Shown: positions 1-6,638 of the stretch, in pieces
Layout: each line of letters begins with the position of its first letter
Position numbering within the stretch: position 1 is the stretch's first letter
Source of the DNA: Miniphocaeibacter sp012841535
Lineage (GTDB): Bacteria; Bacillota; Clostridia; Tissierellales; Peptoniphilaceae
Assembly: GCF_049274025.1 (NCBI RefSeq)
Contig: NZ_JBASRV010000005.1
DNA: 33,717 nucleotides
Direction: 5' to 3' (one strand)
The notes under the pieces: model-generated
The model's input: only the letters and a program-made list of their open reading frames with translations
Databases searched by the model: none
What the model was told of the DNA's origin: nothing
Program-made: the position numbers and the translations under genes

Positions 1-593
1 CTAAGGTAATATTAATAGGTGGAAATGCTTCTATATCTGAAAAGGTAGAAAAAGAACTAGCTAACTATACTGTAGAAAGAATTGGTGGACCAGATAGATA
101 CGATACAGCAATTCTTGTAGGAAACCAGGTAAGAAACTTAACAGCTAGTAAGACAGAAGCAATACTAGTAGACGGAACAGACTTCCCAGATGCAATTGCA
201 ATGACATCTATGGGTGTAGAAAAAAATATGCCAATCCTATTAACAAAACCGGGACAATTACCAGCAAGTACAGCAAAAACAATAGAGGACTGGAAGTTGA
301 CTAAGGTAACAATAGGTGGAGGAAGTAAGTCAGTATCAGAAGCTGTAGAAAAAGAAGTTAGAAAATATGCAGAAGTAAATAGAATAGCCGGTGCTGACAG
401 GTACGAAACATCTGTACTAGTAGCAGAACAAGTATATGTAAAACCAAAACATGTAGTAATAGCAAGTGGAGAAGTATTCCCAGATGCTATAGTTGGGGCA
501 CCATATGCAGCAAAGAAGGGATATCCAATAGTATTGTCTAGAAGTAACAATATATCAGATGTTGCAATGGAATATATACTTGGCAACAGATAA
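1..593 (+). CDS. C-terminal part of a cell-wall-binding (CWB2) repeat protein, 5' partial
   Basis: The reading frame enters from before base 1 (codons in frame with base 3) and ends at TAA 591-593. The visible ~196 residues contain the end of one CWB2 unit, one complete unit and most of another. The hallmark blocks ERIGGPDRYDTA and RIAGADRYETS occur about 95 residues apart, each followed by a DGTDFPDAIA / SGEVFPDAIV block and a PILLT / PIVLS block. Tandem CWB2 modules anchor proteins non-covalently to cell-wall polymers of Clostridia and relatives, so this is the anchoring end of a surface protein. The functional N-terminal part is outside the window, so its activity cannot be stated. The last unit stops just before its usual final IGG segment, as is normal at the C-terminus. 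Family assignment is firm; the specific role is unknown. Confidence 0.9.
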   Translation, partial: KVILIGGNASISEKVEKELANYTVERIGGPDRYDTAILVGNQVRNLTASKTEAILVDGTDFPDAIAMTSMGVEKNMPILLTKPGQLPASTAKTIEDWKLTKVTIGGGSKSVSEAVEKEVRKYAEVNRIAGADRYETSVLVAEQVYVKPKHVVIASGEVFPDAIVGAPYAAKKGYPIVLSRSNNISDVAMEYILGNR

Positions 594-617
594 AATGTAA
601 TATATGATAAAATATAG

Positions 618-645
618 AAGCACTAATTTATTTTAGTGCTTTTTT
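618..645 (+). terminator. Intrinsic terminator of the CWB2 gene
   Basis: A perfect 9-bp stem, AAGCACTAA (618-626) and TTAGTGCTT (633-641), with a 6-nt loop is followed by a T run. It lies 25 nt after the stop codon. Confidence 0.85.
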
Positions 646-708
646 GGTTCCTGTAAATAGGGTATAGAACTATTGTGTGTTTGTTTAAATTTTATTAAGG
701 AGAATTTT

Positions 709-2172
709 ATGAATATATTATTAAATTTAGATAATTTCCATGAAGATTTTATTAAATTTTACTTAAAGGATTATATTAATAGAAAAATGTCTGTTTTAAT
801 TATTCCTTTTTCTTTTCATGAGGATTATATTAAAACTCCAAAGGAATGGGATAGAGAATATAAGTTTCAGAAAGGTGAAGCTTACAATAAGTTAACTACT
901 CCCTTTCTTAATTACGGTATTTTTGAAGAAAATATTAAATGGCTTAATTATTTTTTAGATAATCGGGAAACAGCTAAAAGAAAAATAGACAGTGCAGATA
1001 TTATATATTTTCAAGGTGGATACCCTGATAAGTTAATGAAAAGATTAAAAGAGTTTGATATTGTAGATACTATTAAAAATTATAAGGGAATTATTATGGG
1101 TGCTTCAGCTGGTGCAATGATTCAATTTAAGGAATATCATTTAACACCTGATGATGATTATTACGAATATGGTTATTATGAAGGACTAGGATTTATAGAC
1201 GATTTTGAAATAGAGGTTCATTACAGAAATACCTATGAACAAAGGGAATCAATGAGAAGGTATTTTGCTGATAGAAAGAAGAAAATCTACTCTGTTGGAA
1301 ATGAGGGGGCAATTGTTTATTTAAATGGGGAAATAAAAACCTTTGGCGATGTACAATTATATAATAATTTAGAAGAATTAAATAATATAAAGGTAGTTGA
1401 AGGAGATAATATTTATTTAAGAGATTTAAATGATGATGATATTGAGACTATTTGGGATTCTCGTATGGAAATAGAAAATAATATTAATAGGCTTTTTATT
1501 TCAGATATTTCTCAAGTTGAAGCTATGGTTAGAGAAGAAAATAATAAAAATAAATTCTTTGCCATTATGGATAAAAAAACCAATACTCAAGTTGGTTATT
1601 TATATTTTAAAGAAAAAGAATATGTAACAGCTAGAATATTTATAAATATTTTTAGTGAATATGAAGGAAATGGATTTGGTACAGAAGCTGGGCATATTTT
1701 ATTGGATTATATATTTTCTACATCAAATGCTAGAAGGGTAGAAATTAGTATAAATTATTTAGATGAAAAAACAAATAATTTATTAAATAATTTAGGCTTT
1801 AACAAGGAAGCTCATTTTAAATCAAAGGTATATAAGATAGATGAGTTTTTAGATGAATTGGTATACACGGTATTTAAAGATGATTTTTATGAAATTACAA
1901 AGGATTTAAGAACTAATTATAATTTTGATGAATTTTATAATGCATTAGAAAATGGCCATAAGATTGAAATAATATATAATCATCACAAATATTCTATTTT
2001 TTGGGATTATATGGGACATTTAGTATTTTGTGACGAAAGTGCTGATAATTATTTTGTATACGAAAGTTTTGACCAATTAATTTCATCTGTAGAAATTCAA
2101 GGGCATAATTTATATGATTTAATAGAAAATCATTTAGCAGATAGTATGAATATAATTGAAGTAACACATTAG
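709..2172 (+). CDS. Three-part fusion: peptidase S51-like domain, GNAT acetyltransferase domain and an unknown C-terminal domain
   Basis: ATG 709 is preferred over an in-frame codon 36 nt upstream because AAGGAGA (697-703) sits just before it; the protein is 487 aa. Residues ~1-225 resemble peptidase family S51 (dipeptidase E/cyanophycinase class): FQGGYPDKL near 101-109, a nucleophile elbow GASAGA with Ser133, and a His171 block (EVHYRN) followed by the usual RxxxR stretch. Residues ~233-390 form a GNAT domain beginning IYLRDLNDDD, with an EGNGFG acetyl-CoA loop and a final NNLGF block. The last ~95 residues, rich in aromatic and acidic residues, are unrecognised. S51 domains release or transfer N-terminal Asp-type peptides; GNAT domains acetylate amines. 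The joint substrate cannot be read from sequence. No signal peptide is visible, so it is cytosolic. The gene is monocistronic between two terminators. Confidence 0.75.
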   Translation: MNILLNLDNFHEDFIKFYLKDYINRKMSVLIIPFSFHEDYIKTPKEWDREYKFQKGEAYNKLTTPFLNYGIFEENIKWLNYFLDNRETAKRKIDSADIIYFQGGYPDKLMKRLKEFDIVDTIKNYKGIIMGASAGAMIQFKEYHLTPDDDYYEYGYYEGLGFIDDFEIEVHYRNTYEQRESMRRYFADRKKKIYSVGNEGAIVYLNGEIKTFGDVQLYNNLEELNNIKVVEGDNIYLRDLNDDDIETIWDSRMEIENNINRLFISDISQVEAMVREENNKNKFFAIMDKKTNTQVGYLYFKEKEYVTARIFINIFSEYEGNGFGTEAGHILLDYIFSTSNARRVEISINYLDEKTNNLLNNLGFNKEAHFKSKVYKIDEFLDELVYTVFKDDFYEITKDLRTNYNFDEFYNALENGHKIEIIYNHHKYSIFWDYMGHLVFCDESADNYFVYESFDQLISSVEIQGHNLYDLIENHLADSMNIIEVTH

Positions 2173-2221
2173 AAGTTCTTGTATGTAATCAGAGGGCTAT
2201 TGGAGTTATTAATTAAAAAAT

Positions 2222-2263
2222 AAAGGTCTTGTTTTGGATATAGATATCCAAAACAAGACCTTT
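2222..2263. terminator. Bidirectional terminator with a perfect 20-bp stem
   Basis: Bases 2222-2241 are exactly complementary to 2244-2263, starting AAAGGTC and ending GACCTTT. T runs flank the stem on both strands. It sits between the converging S51-GNAT gene and the thioredoxin gene and should stop transcription from both sides. Confidence 0.9.
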
Positions 2264-2279
2264 TATAAAAATATAAAAA

Positions 2280-2588
2280 TTATAAATATTCTTTTATTGT
2301 ATTAACAATAGTTTCTTTTTCTTGATATCCTGAAATAGCTTTTACCATTTTTCCATCCTTGAATATCATTGTAGTTGGTGCACTAAAAATAACATATTTT
2401 CTTGCTAATTCAAGATTTTCCTTAATATTTACCTTATATACTTTATAACCTTCAGCTTCTTTTGCAATTTCATCAATAATTGGTGATAAAGCAGCACAAG
2501 GGACACAGTCTTCTTTCCAAAAATCTATAACTACAGGAATATCCGAATCAAGAACTTCCTGTTGAAAATTTTCAGTTGTTATATTCAT
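2280..2588 (-). CDS. Thioredoxin-family protein with CVPC active site
   Basis: The 102-aa protein has the length and order of a classical thioredoxin: an FWKEDCVPC active site (Cys28, Cys31), the cis-proline block SAPT (Pro71), and a KDGK turn before the last strand and helix. It should be a cytosolic dithiol-disulfide reductant. The residue between the Cys pair is Val rather than the usual Gly (CGPC). From memory, CVPC thioredoxins have been described in amino-acid-fermenting anaerobes that use glycine reductase; no such genes lie in this window. Its start overlaps the 3' end of the upstream GNAT gene by 17 bp, so the two are translationally coupled. No dedicated thioredoxin reductase is adjacent. 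Confidence 0.88.
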   Translation of the reverse strand: MNITTENFQQEVLDSDIPVVIDFWKEDCVPCAALSPIIDEIAKEAEGYKVYKVNIKENLELARKYVIFSAPTTMIFKDGKMVKAISGYQEKETIVNTIKEYL

Positions 2589-3096
2589 AATAGTCCTCCA
2601 AATTTTTCCTTTTATTTTTTTCGTATATTATTTCATTAAAGCCAAATTTATCAAATAAATTATAAGCAGGTATATTGTTTAGGTTTAAATAAAGATATAG
2701 GTATTTAAATCCTTCATTTAATAATTTATAGCAAGTATTTTCTAAAAGTACAGTTGCTACATCTTTTCTTTGATAGTCAGGATTTGTAAATAAATAGGTT
2801 ATAGTTGGTTCACCTTTAAAAATGCAAAGCAACAAACCGCCAATTATTTTATCATCTTTTTCTATAACTGATGATAAATTGGGCATAAACTCTCCGTAAA
2901 GACCTTTGAAAACATTACTTATTTCATCTTGAAAATCCTCTAAAGTATCACCTTCAAAATCCACAGAATTAGAATATGCTTTGTACATTGTATTAGCTAA
3001 CTCATCACTCATTTCATAAAAAACTTGATTAACATCTTCCTTTGATTCGTAATATCCTTCAGTTAAATTAAGTTTCATTTTTATACGGTCAACCAT
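2572..3096 (-). CDS. GNAT-family N-acetyltransferase
   Basis: The 174-aa protein carries a C-terminal GNAT fold: the strand block ITYLFTNPDYQRKDVATVLLENTCYKLL followed by YLYLYLNLNNIPAYNLFDKFGF, the latter typical of motif B. The acetyl-CoA loop reads QRKDVA, where the usual Gly is replaced by Asp. The N-terminal ~75 residues are acidic and probably form the acceptor site; the acceptor is unknown. A GGGGGTG ribosome site lies just upstream of the ATG (3101-3107 on the plus strand). It is the first gene of a pair with the overlapping thioredoxin and lies just downstream of homoserine dehydrogenase on the same strand (35-nt gap), so all three may be cotranscribed. Confidence 0.8.
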   Translation of the reverse strand: MVDRIKMKLNLTEGYYESKEDVNQVFYEMSDELANTMYKAYSNSVDFEGDTLEDFQDEISNVFKGLYGEFMPNLSSVIEKDDKIIGGLLLCIFKGEPTITYLFTNPDYQRKDVATVLLENTCYKLLNEGFKYLYLYLNLNNIPAYNLFDKFGFNEIIYEKNKRKNLEDYYEYNN

Positions 3097-3131
3097 AATG
3101 CACCCCCTATAAGTACATTATACCCATATTA

Positions 3132-4346
3132 TTAATATCCAATTTTTGCTAGGAAATATTCTTTTTCATTAATATTATATTTTTTAAGTAAATCAATAAT
3201 ATTAAATTTACTGATGTCTTTTAATATTAAAATACTGTTATTGTCAACATTTTCAGTTGTTTCTAAATTATTACTATTTTTTAAATCAGAAATTAAATTT
3301 TCGTTTTTTTCTGTTCTTAAATAATAATTTCCTTTCATTTCATGATTTAAACTTGTAGATTCTTTTAAGTGGAAATCTTCAATGCTTGTATTATTTAGGA
3401 AAATGTCGATAATATCTCTACAAACAGCATCACCAGTTGGTAGCTTTCCTGCACCAGCACCATAGAATTTTAAAGGTCCTACATTGCTTCCTTCAAAAGA
3501 AATAGAGTTAAAAGCCATGCTTACTGTTGAAAAATAATCGTCATTTGTAACAATTGTAGGCTCAACAAAAGCTGTATATCCCTTGTTTTTATCAAAGGTG
3601 GAAGTTGCTAAAAGCTTAATTGTAGACTTGTTTTTTTCTAAATATTCAACATCGCATAATTCAATTGTAGATATACCAAAAGTGTCAATATTTTCTTCTC
3701 TAATATCAACGCCAAAAGCTATAGAGCTTAAAATTCTTAGTTTTCTCATTGTATCTAAGCCTTCAACATCATCAGTTGGATCTGCTTCAGCATATCCTAA
3801 TTCTTGGGCATCCTTTAAAATATCTTTATATGATAATTTTTCCTTAAACATTCTTGAAAGAATGTAGTTACAAGTACCATTTAATATTCCTTGTAGGGAC
3901 TCTATGTCATTTAACATTATTTCTTCCCTTAAAGGTTTTATTATTGGAATTCCACCACCAACTGAAGCTTCGTATAGGAATTTAACCTTATTTTCAAGGG
4001 CAGTTGAATGAAGCTCTTTAAAATAAGCAGAAACTACTGACTTATTGGCAGTTACAACATTTTTTCCAGCCTTTAAAGATTTAGATATATATTCAAATCC
4101 TTTTTCTAAAGCTCCTGTTAGTTCAACTACTATATCAATTTCAGGATCATTTAAAATTATATTGAAATCGTTAGTTAATGTAATTCCATCAACAATATTT
4201 CTTTCCTTGTTAATGTCGTTAACTAAGATAGTTTTTATATAAAAATCTTGGTTAATTATTTCTTTAATTTTCTCTCTACGCTCTAGTAGTATTTCATATA
4301 CTCCTTGACCAACTGTTCCAAAACCTAGTATTGCTATATTTTTCAT
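3132..4346 (-). CDS. hom: Homoserine dehydrogenase
   Basis: This enzyme reduces aspartate semialdehyde to homoserine with NAD(P)H, the branch-point step for threonine and methionine. The 404-aa protein begins with a Rossmann loop GFGTVGQGV (residues 8-16). It continues with VELTGA and TANKSVVS, the family block GILNGTCNYILSRM, and the catalytic block GYAEADPTDDVEGLDTMRKL containing the conserved Asp and Lys. The final ~75 residues are where an ACT regulatory domain usually sits, but here they are short, Asn-rich and do not look like a clean ACT domain, so threonine feedback may be weak or absent. An AGAGGTG ribosome site precedes ATG 4346. No thrB, thrC or aspartokinase gene is adjacent. Confidence 0.93.
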   Translation of the reverse strand: MKNIAILGFGTVGQGVYEILLERREKIKEIINQDFYIKTILVNDINKERNIVDGITLTNDFNIILNDPEIDIVVELTGALEKGFEYISKSLKAGKNVVTANKSVVSAYFKELHSTALENKVKFLYEASVGGGIPIIKPLREEIMLNDIESLQGILNGTCNYILSRMFKEKLSYKDILKDAQELGYAEADPTDDVEGLDTMRKLRILSSIAFGVDIREENIDTFGISTIELCDVEYLEKNKSTIKLLATSTFDKNKGYTAFVEPTIVTNDDYFSTVSMAFNSISFEGSNVGPLKFYGAGAGKLPTGDAVCRDIIDIFLNNTSIEDFHLKESTSLNHEMKGNYYLRTEKNENLISDLKNSNNLETTENVDNNSILILKDISKFNIIDLLKKYNINEKEYFLAKIGY

Positions 4347-4533
4347 ATTTCACCTCTGTAAATTATTGTATATAATTATATATGCTATTGAATTAAAATT
4401 CAATTATATTTAGGGAACTAAAGTTATTCTTTTAAATTATATCCAAATAATTTTTGTATTTTCTAATAAATTTGAATTTTTTATTAAATATTAGTATATA
4501 TTTTAATATATATTATTATAAAAATTTTTTTAT

Positions 4534-4554
4534 GTTATACTTTTTTTGAGGTGA
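4534..4554 (+). promoter_or_regulatory. Probable -10 element and ribosome site of the hutP-like gene
   Basis: TATACT (4536-4541) is preceded by TG at 4533-4534 with one intervening base, an extended -10. The -35 is weak (TTATTA near 4513). GAGGTGA (4548-4554) is the ribosome site. The -10 lies so close to the ribosome site that the leader would be extremely short, so the true promoter could lie further up in the 212-bp AT-rich gap 4347-4558, where nothing else was recognised. Confidence 0.4.
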
Positions 4555-4558
4555 ATAT

Positions 4559-4975
4559 ATGAAGACTAGTAAAGAAGTTGCAAAAGTTGCTATAAGATTA
4601 GCATTATCGGAAAATTTTAATGAAGAGAAGGAATTGAAAAAAGAATTTGGAAATTTAGGAATTAAATCATGTGCAGTAAACATAGGTGGAAATATATTAA
4701 ATTCTATACCTAAAGTATTAGAATCTGCATTAGTAAGTGCTAAAAGAAATAATTTAGTTGGAGATAACCATGTATATGATGGGGCTGTACTAGGTGCAAC
4801 TAAAGAAGCTTTAAGTCAAATAATAGAAAAAGCTTCTGGGTTTAATGCAGGTGGAAAAATTGGAATAGCAAGAGGGGAAGACCATATTGCAGTTTGTATA
4901 TTCATTTCAGTTGGCTTACTTCATCTTAATGAATTATCTATAGGACTTGGACACAGAGTTATACCGATAAATTAA
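4559..4975 (+). CDS. hutP: HutP-family RNA-binding antiterminator
   Basis: The 138-aa protein matches HutP in length and in its two best blocks: DGAVLGATKEALSQII (compare HALYHATMEAL in B. subtilis HutP, quoted from memory) and the C-terminal GEDHIAVCIFISVGLLHLNELSIGLGHRVI. HutP hexamers bind clusters of UAG triplets in nascent RNA when loaded with L-histidine and Mg2+ and stop a terminator from forming. Here the two His residues that bind metal in the B. subtilis protein (His73 and His77 there) appear as Gly75 and Gly79, while a His near the end (His132) is kept. The ligand may therefore differ. No hut genes are nearby. A UAG array before a terminator lies 1.4 kb downstream (6414-6550) in the next operon and is the obvious candidate target. 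The gene is cytosolic and stands alone. Confidence 0.82.
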   Translation: MKTSKEVAKVAIRLALSENFNEEKELKKEFGNLGIKSCAVNIGGNILNSIPKVLESALVSAKRNNLVGDNHVYDGAVLGATKEALSQIIEKASGFNAGGKIGIARGEDHIAVCIFISVGLLHLNELSIGLGHRVIPIN

Positions 4976-4999
4976 ATATTATTGACAAGAGAATACATA

Positions 5000-5028
5000 T
5001 TGACAAACTTTTGTTGTCATATTATGAT
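5000..5028 (+). promoter_or_regulatory. Promoter of the T-box/ABC transporter operon
   Basis: TTGACA (5000-5005), a 17-nt spacer and TATGAT (5023-5028). A second TTGACA occurs at 4982-4987 without a matching -10. Transcription should begin near 5035, just before T-box stem I. Confidence 0.85.
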
Positions 5029-5034
5029 ATAAGG

Positions 5035-5262
5035 AATAAATGCAAAGATAGAGAAAAGTAAAAATTGAGTTTTTAAGAGAGTTGTCATTTGGTGGGAGAC
5101 AATAAATGATTTTTTTACGATTCACTCTAGAGCTAGTAAGGTGAATTAAAGTAGTCTTACTCGGAGGTTCCCGTTAAAGAATTGCAAGTGATGATTTTAA
5201 TCATAATTTGGGTGGTACCGCGGAATATAGCTTTCGTCCCTTTTGGGATGAAGGCTTTTTTT
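5035..5262 (+). ncRNA. T-box leader (tRNA-sensing riboswitch), probable Phe (UUC) specifier
   Basis: The canonical T-box sequence GGGTGGTACCGCGG lies at 5210-5223 and is followed by a terminator: stem 5229-5240 with 5245-5256, loop TTTT, and a T run to 5262. Stem I spans ~5047-5130. TAGAG (5049-5053) pairs with CTCTA (5125-5129), and GTAAAAA pairs with TTTTTAC, leaving an internal loop with GATTCA (5119-5124) on the 3' side. The codon before the conserved ACTC is TTC (5121-5123), i.e. Phe. Uncharged tRNA-Phe would stabilise the antiterminator and switch on the ABC importer downstream. The T-box call is firm; the specifier rests on manual folding. The gap 5263-5368 holds only the ribosome site before 5369. 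Confidence 0.93.
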
Positions 5263-5368
5263 ATTACCTAAATTTATAAGACAAGTATTTAATCATTACA
5301 AATATGGTAGGGTAGCACTTTATAATGAAAAAATAATTAAAAGATATATATTACGGAGGGATTGGGGT

Positions 5369-6385
5369 ATGAAAATTTTAAAGAAATTATTGGCAATAGG
5401 AGTAGTAACATCGTTGTTATTAACAGGTTGTAGTAAGGACAACGGAAAGGAAACAGATAAAGCAGCTACAGATAAAACTTCAGACACTAAAGCTGAATTT
5501 ACTATAGGAATAAATCAATTACTGGATCATCAAGCTTTAGACAGTGCTAGAGAAGGATTTAAAGATGGCTTAAAAGAGTTGGGAGTAGATGCTAAATTTG
5601 AAGAAAAAAATGCACAAGGAGATATGGGAGTAGCTTCTCAAATTGCAGAAAAATTTATTTCTGATAAGGTGGATATGATTTTCTCTATAGGAACTCAAGC
5701 AACTCAATCTTCAGCACAAGCAGTTACTAAGGCTTCAGCAGATATACCAATAGTTTTCTCAGCAGTAACAGATGCTGTTGATGCTGGACTTATGAAAGAT
5801 CATGAAAAGCCGGGAGTAAAAGTTACAGGTGTTTTAGATGCTGCAGATGTAAAAGCTCAATTGGAATTATTTAAAGAATTAGATCCGGAAATAAAAACAA
5901 TTGGAATTATATATAACACCAGTGAACAAAATAGTACAACACAGGTAGAACAAGTTGAAAAAATTGCTCCAGAAGTAGGTTTAGAAGTTAAAACTACAGG
6001 AATAAATAGTATAAATGATATGGCACAATCATTACAAACACTATTATCAGATATAGATGCACTTTATGTTGTTTCAGATAATATGGTAGCAAACTCAGTA
6101 GAATTAGTTAATGAGGCTCTTATAGAGAAAAAAATGATATCTATTTGTGCAGAAGAATCACAAGTAGATGGTGGTATACTTTTAAGTAATGGTTCAAAAT
6201 TCTATGACATGGGTAAACAAGCTGCTGAAAAAGCCAAGGCTATTTTAGTCGATGGAACAGATCCAGGAACAATACCAGTAGAATTAGGAAAAACTAAGAC
6301 TATGAAAGTAAATGAAACTACTTTGGAAAAATTAGGATTAGATAAAAATTTACCAATTTTCGAAAATGCAGAATTTGTCAAATAG
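5369..6385 (+). CDS. ABC transporter substrate-binding lipoprotein, TrpX-like (receptor 1)
   Basis: The 338-aa precursor has a lipoprotein signal peptide: KILKK, a hydrophobic core, and LLTGC with Cys21 as the lipidated residue, then a Ser/Thr/Lys/Asp linker. The mature part belongs to the ABC_sub_bind family (TrpX of Gram-positive bacteria): FTIGINQLLDHQALDSAREGFKDGL, then IFSIGTQATQSS, VFSAVTDAVDAGL, IGIIYNTSEQNS and GGILLSNGSKFYDMGKQAA. Family members bind aromatic amino acids, which agrees with the Phe-type T-box in front. GGAGGG precedes the ATG. A near paralogue (6639-7673) follows, separated by a UAG array and a terminator, so this first receptor can be made without the rest of the transporter. 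Located on the outer face of the membrane. Confidence 0.88.
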   Translation: MKILKKLLAIGVVTSLLLTGCSKDNGKETDKAATDKTSDTKAEFTIGINQLLDHQALDSAREGFKDGLKELGVDAKFEEKNAQGDMGVASQIAEKFISDKVDMIFSIGTQATQSSAQAVTKASADIPIVFSAVTDAVDAGLMKDHEKPGVKVTGVLDAADVKAQLELFKELDPEIKTIGIIYNTSEQNSTTQVEQVEKIAPEVGLEVKTTGINSINDMAQSLQTLLSDIDALYVVSDNMVANSVELVNEALIEKKMISICAEESQVDGGILLSNGSKFYDMGKQAAEKAKAILVDGTDPGTIPVELGKTKTMKVNETTLEKLGLDKNLPIFENAEFVK

Positions 6386-6413
6386 TTGACTTTATTTTAT
6401 TTTAAAAGTAAAA

Positions 6414-6496
6414 TAGTAGTATTAATGTAGCATTGTAGAATAGTAGAATTTTAAATGATTTTAATTATGTAGGATAGTAGCAAAGTAGGGAAATAG
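6414..6496 (+). promoter_or_regulatory. UAG-triplet array, candidate HutP-type antiterminator binding site
   Basis: Eleven TAG triplets lie in 83 nt: starts at 6414, 6417, 6428, 6436, 6441, 6444, 6470, 6475, 6478, 6486 and 6494. They form two groups. In the first, 6428, 6436 and 6444 are exactly 8 nt apart. In the second, 6470, 6478, 6486 and 6494 are exactly 8 nt apart. A third of that number or fewer would be expected by chance in such AT-rich DNA. An intrinsic terminator starts 9 nt later. HutP binds two clusters of UAG triplets at regular short spacing before a terminator (established for B. subtilis hut, with 4-nt spacers; here the spacers are 5 nt). A hutP homologue is encoded just upstream at 4559. 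Binding to this RNA is inference. Confidence 0.65.
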
Positions 6497-6505
6497 AAAA
6501 GTTTC

Positions 6506-6550
6506 AGTCCCTTGTGCTTGTTGTGCATAAGGGACTTTGTTTTTGTTTTT
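6506..6550 (+). terminator. Intrinsic terminator between the two receptor genes
   Basis: AGTCCCTTGTGC (6506-6517) pairs with GCATAAGGGACT (6525-6536), 12 bp with one G-U pair and a 7-nt loop, followed by a T-rich tail. It lies inside the operon, between receptor 1 and receptor 2, and is directly preceded by the UAG array, so it is likely a conditional terminator. Confidence 0.85.
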
Positions 6551-6638
6551 AATTAAATATTTTAATAAATATTATAGAAGCTTTTCTAAGTTTTGCACTA
6601 TTCCCACTAAATCACATGAAAAATAGGGGGAATAAAAA

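Noticed and set aside
65..586. Long antisense frame across the CWB2 gene, and similar antisense frames elsewhere (for example 3583-3867, 14273-14503, 22108-22506, 28363-28734)
   Set aside because: They lie opposite well-supported genes, lack ribosome sites, and their translations are Ser/Ile/Pro-rich shadows of the sense codons.
673..708. Upstream in-frame start for the S51-GNAT gene
   Set aside because: No ribosome site upstream; AAGGAGA fits ATG 709, and the family N-terminus begins there.
5123..5125. CAC (His) as T-box specifier, attractive because HutP senses histidine
   Set aside because: In the manual fold, CTCTA pairs with TAGAG, and the codon directly before the conserved ACTC is TTC. 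CAC would overlap the stem.
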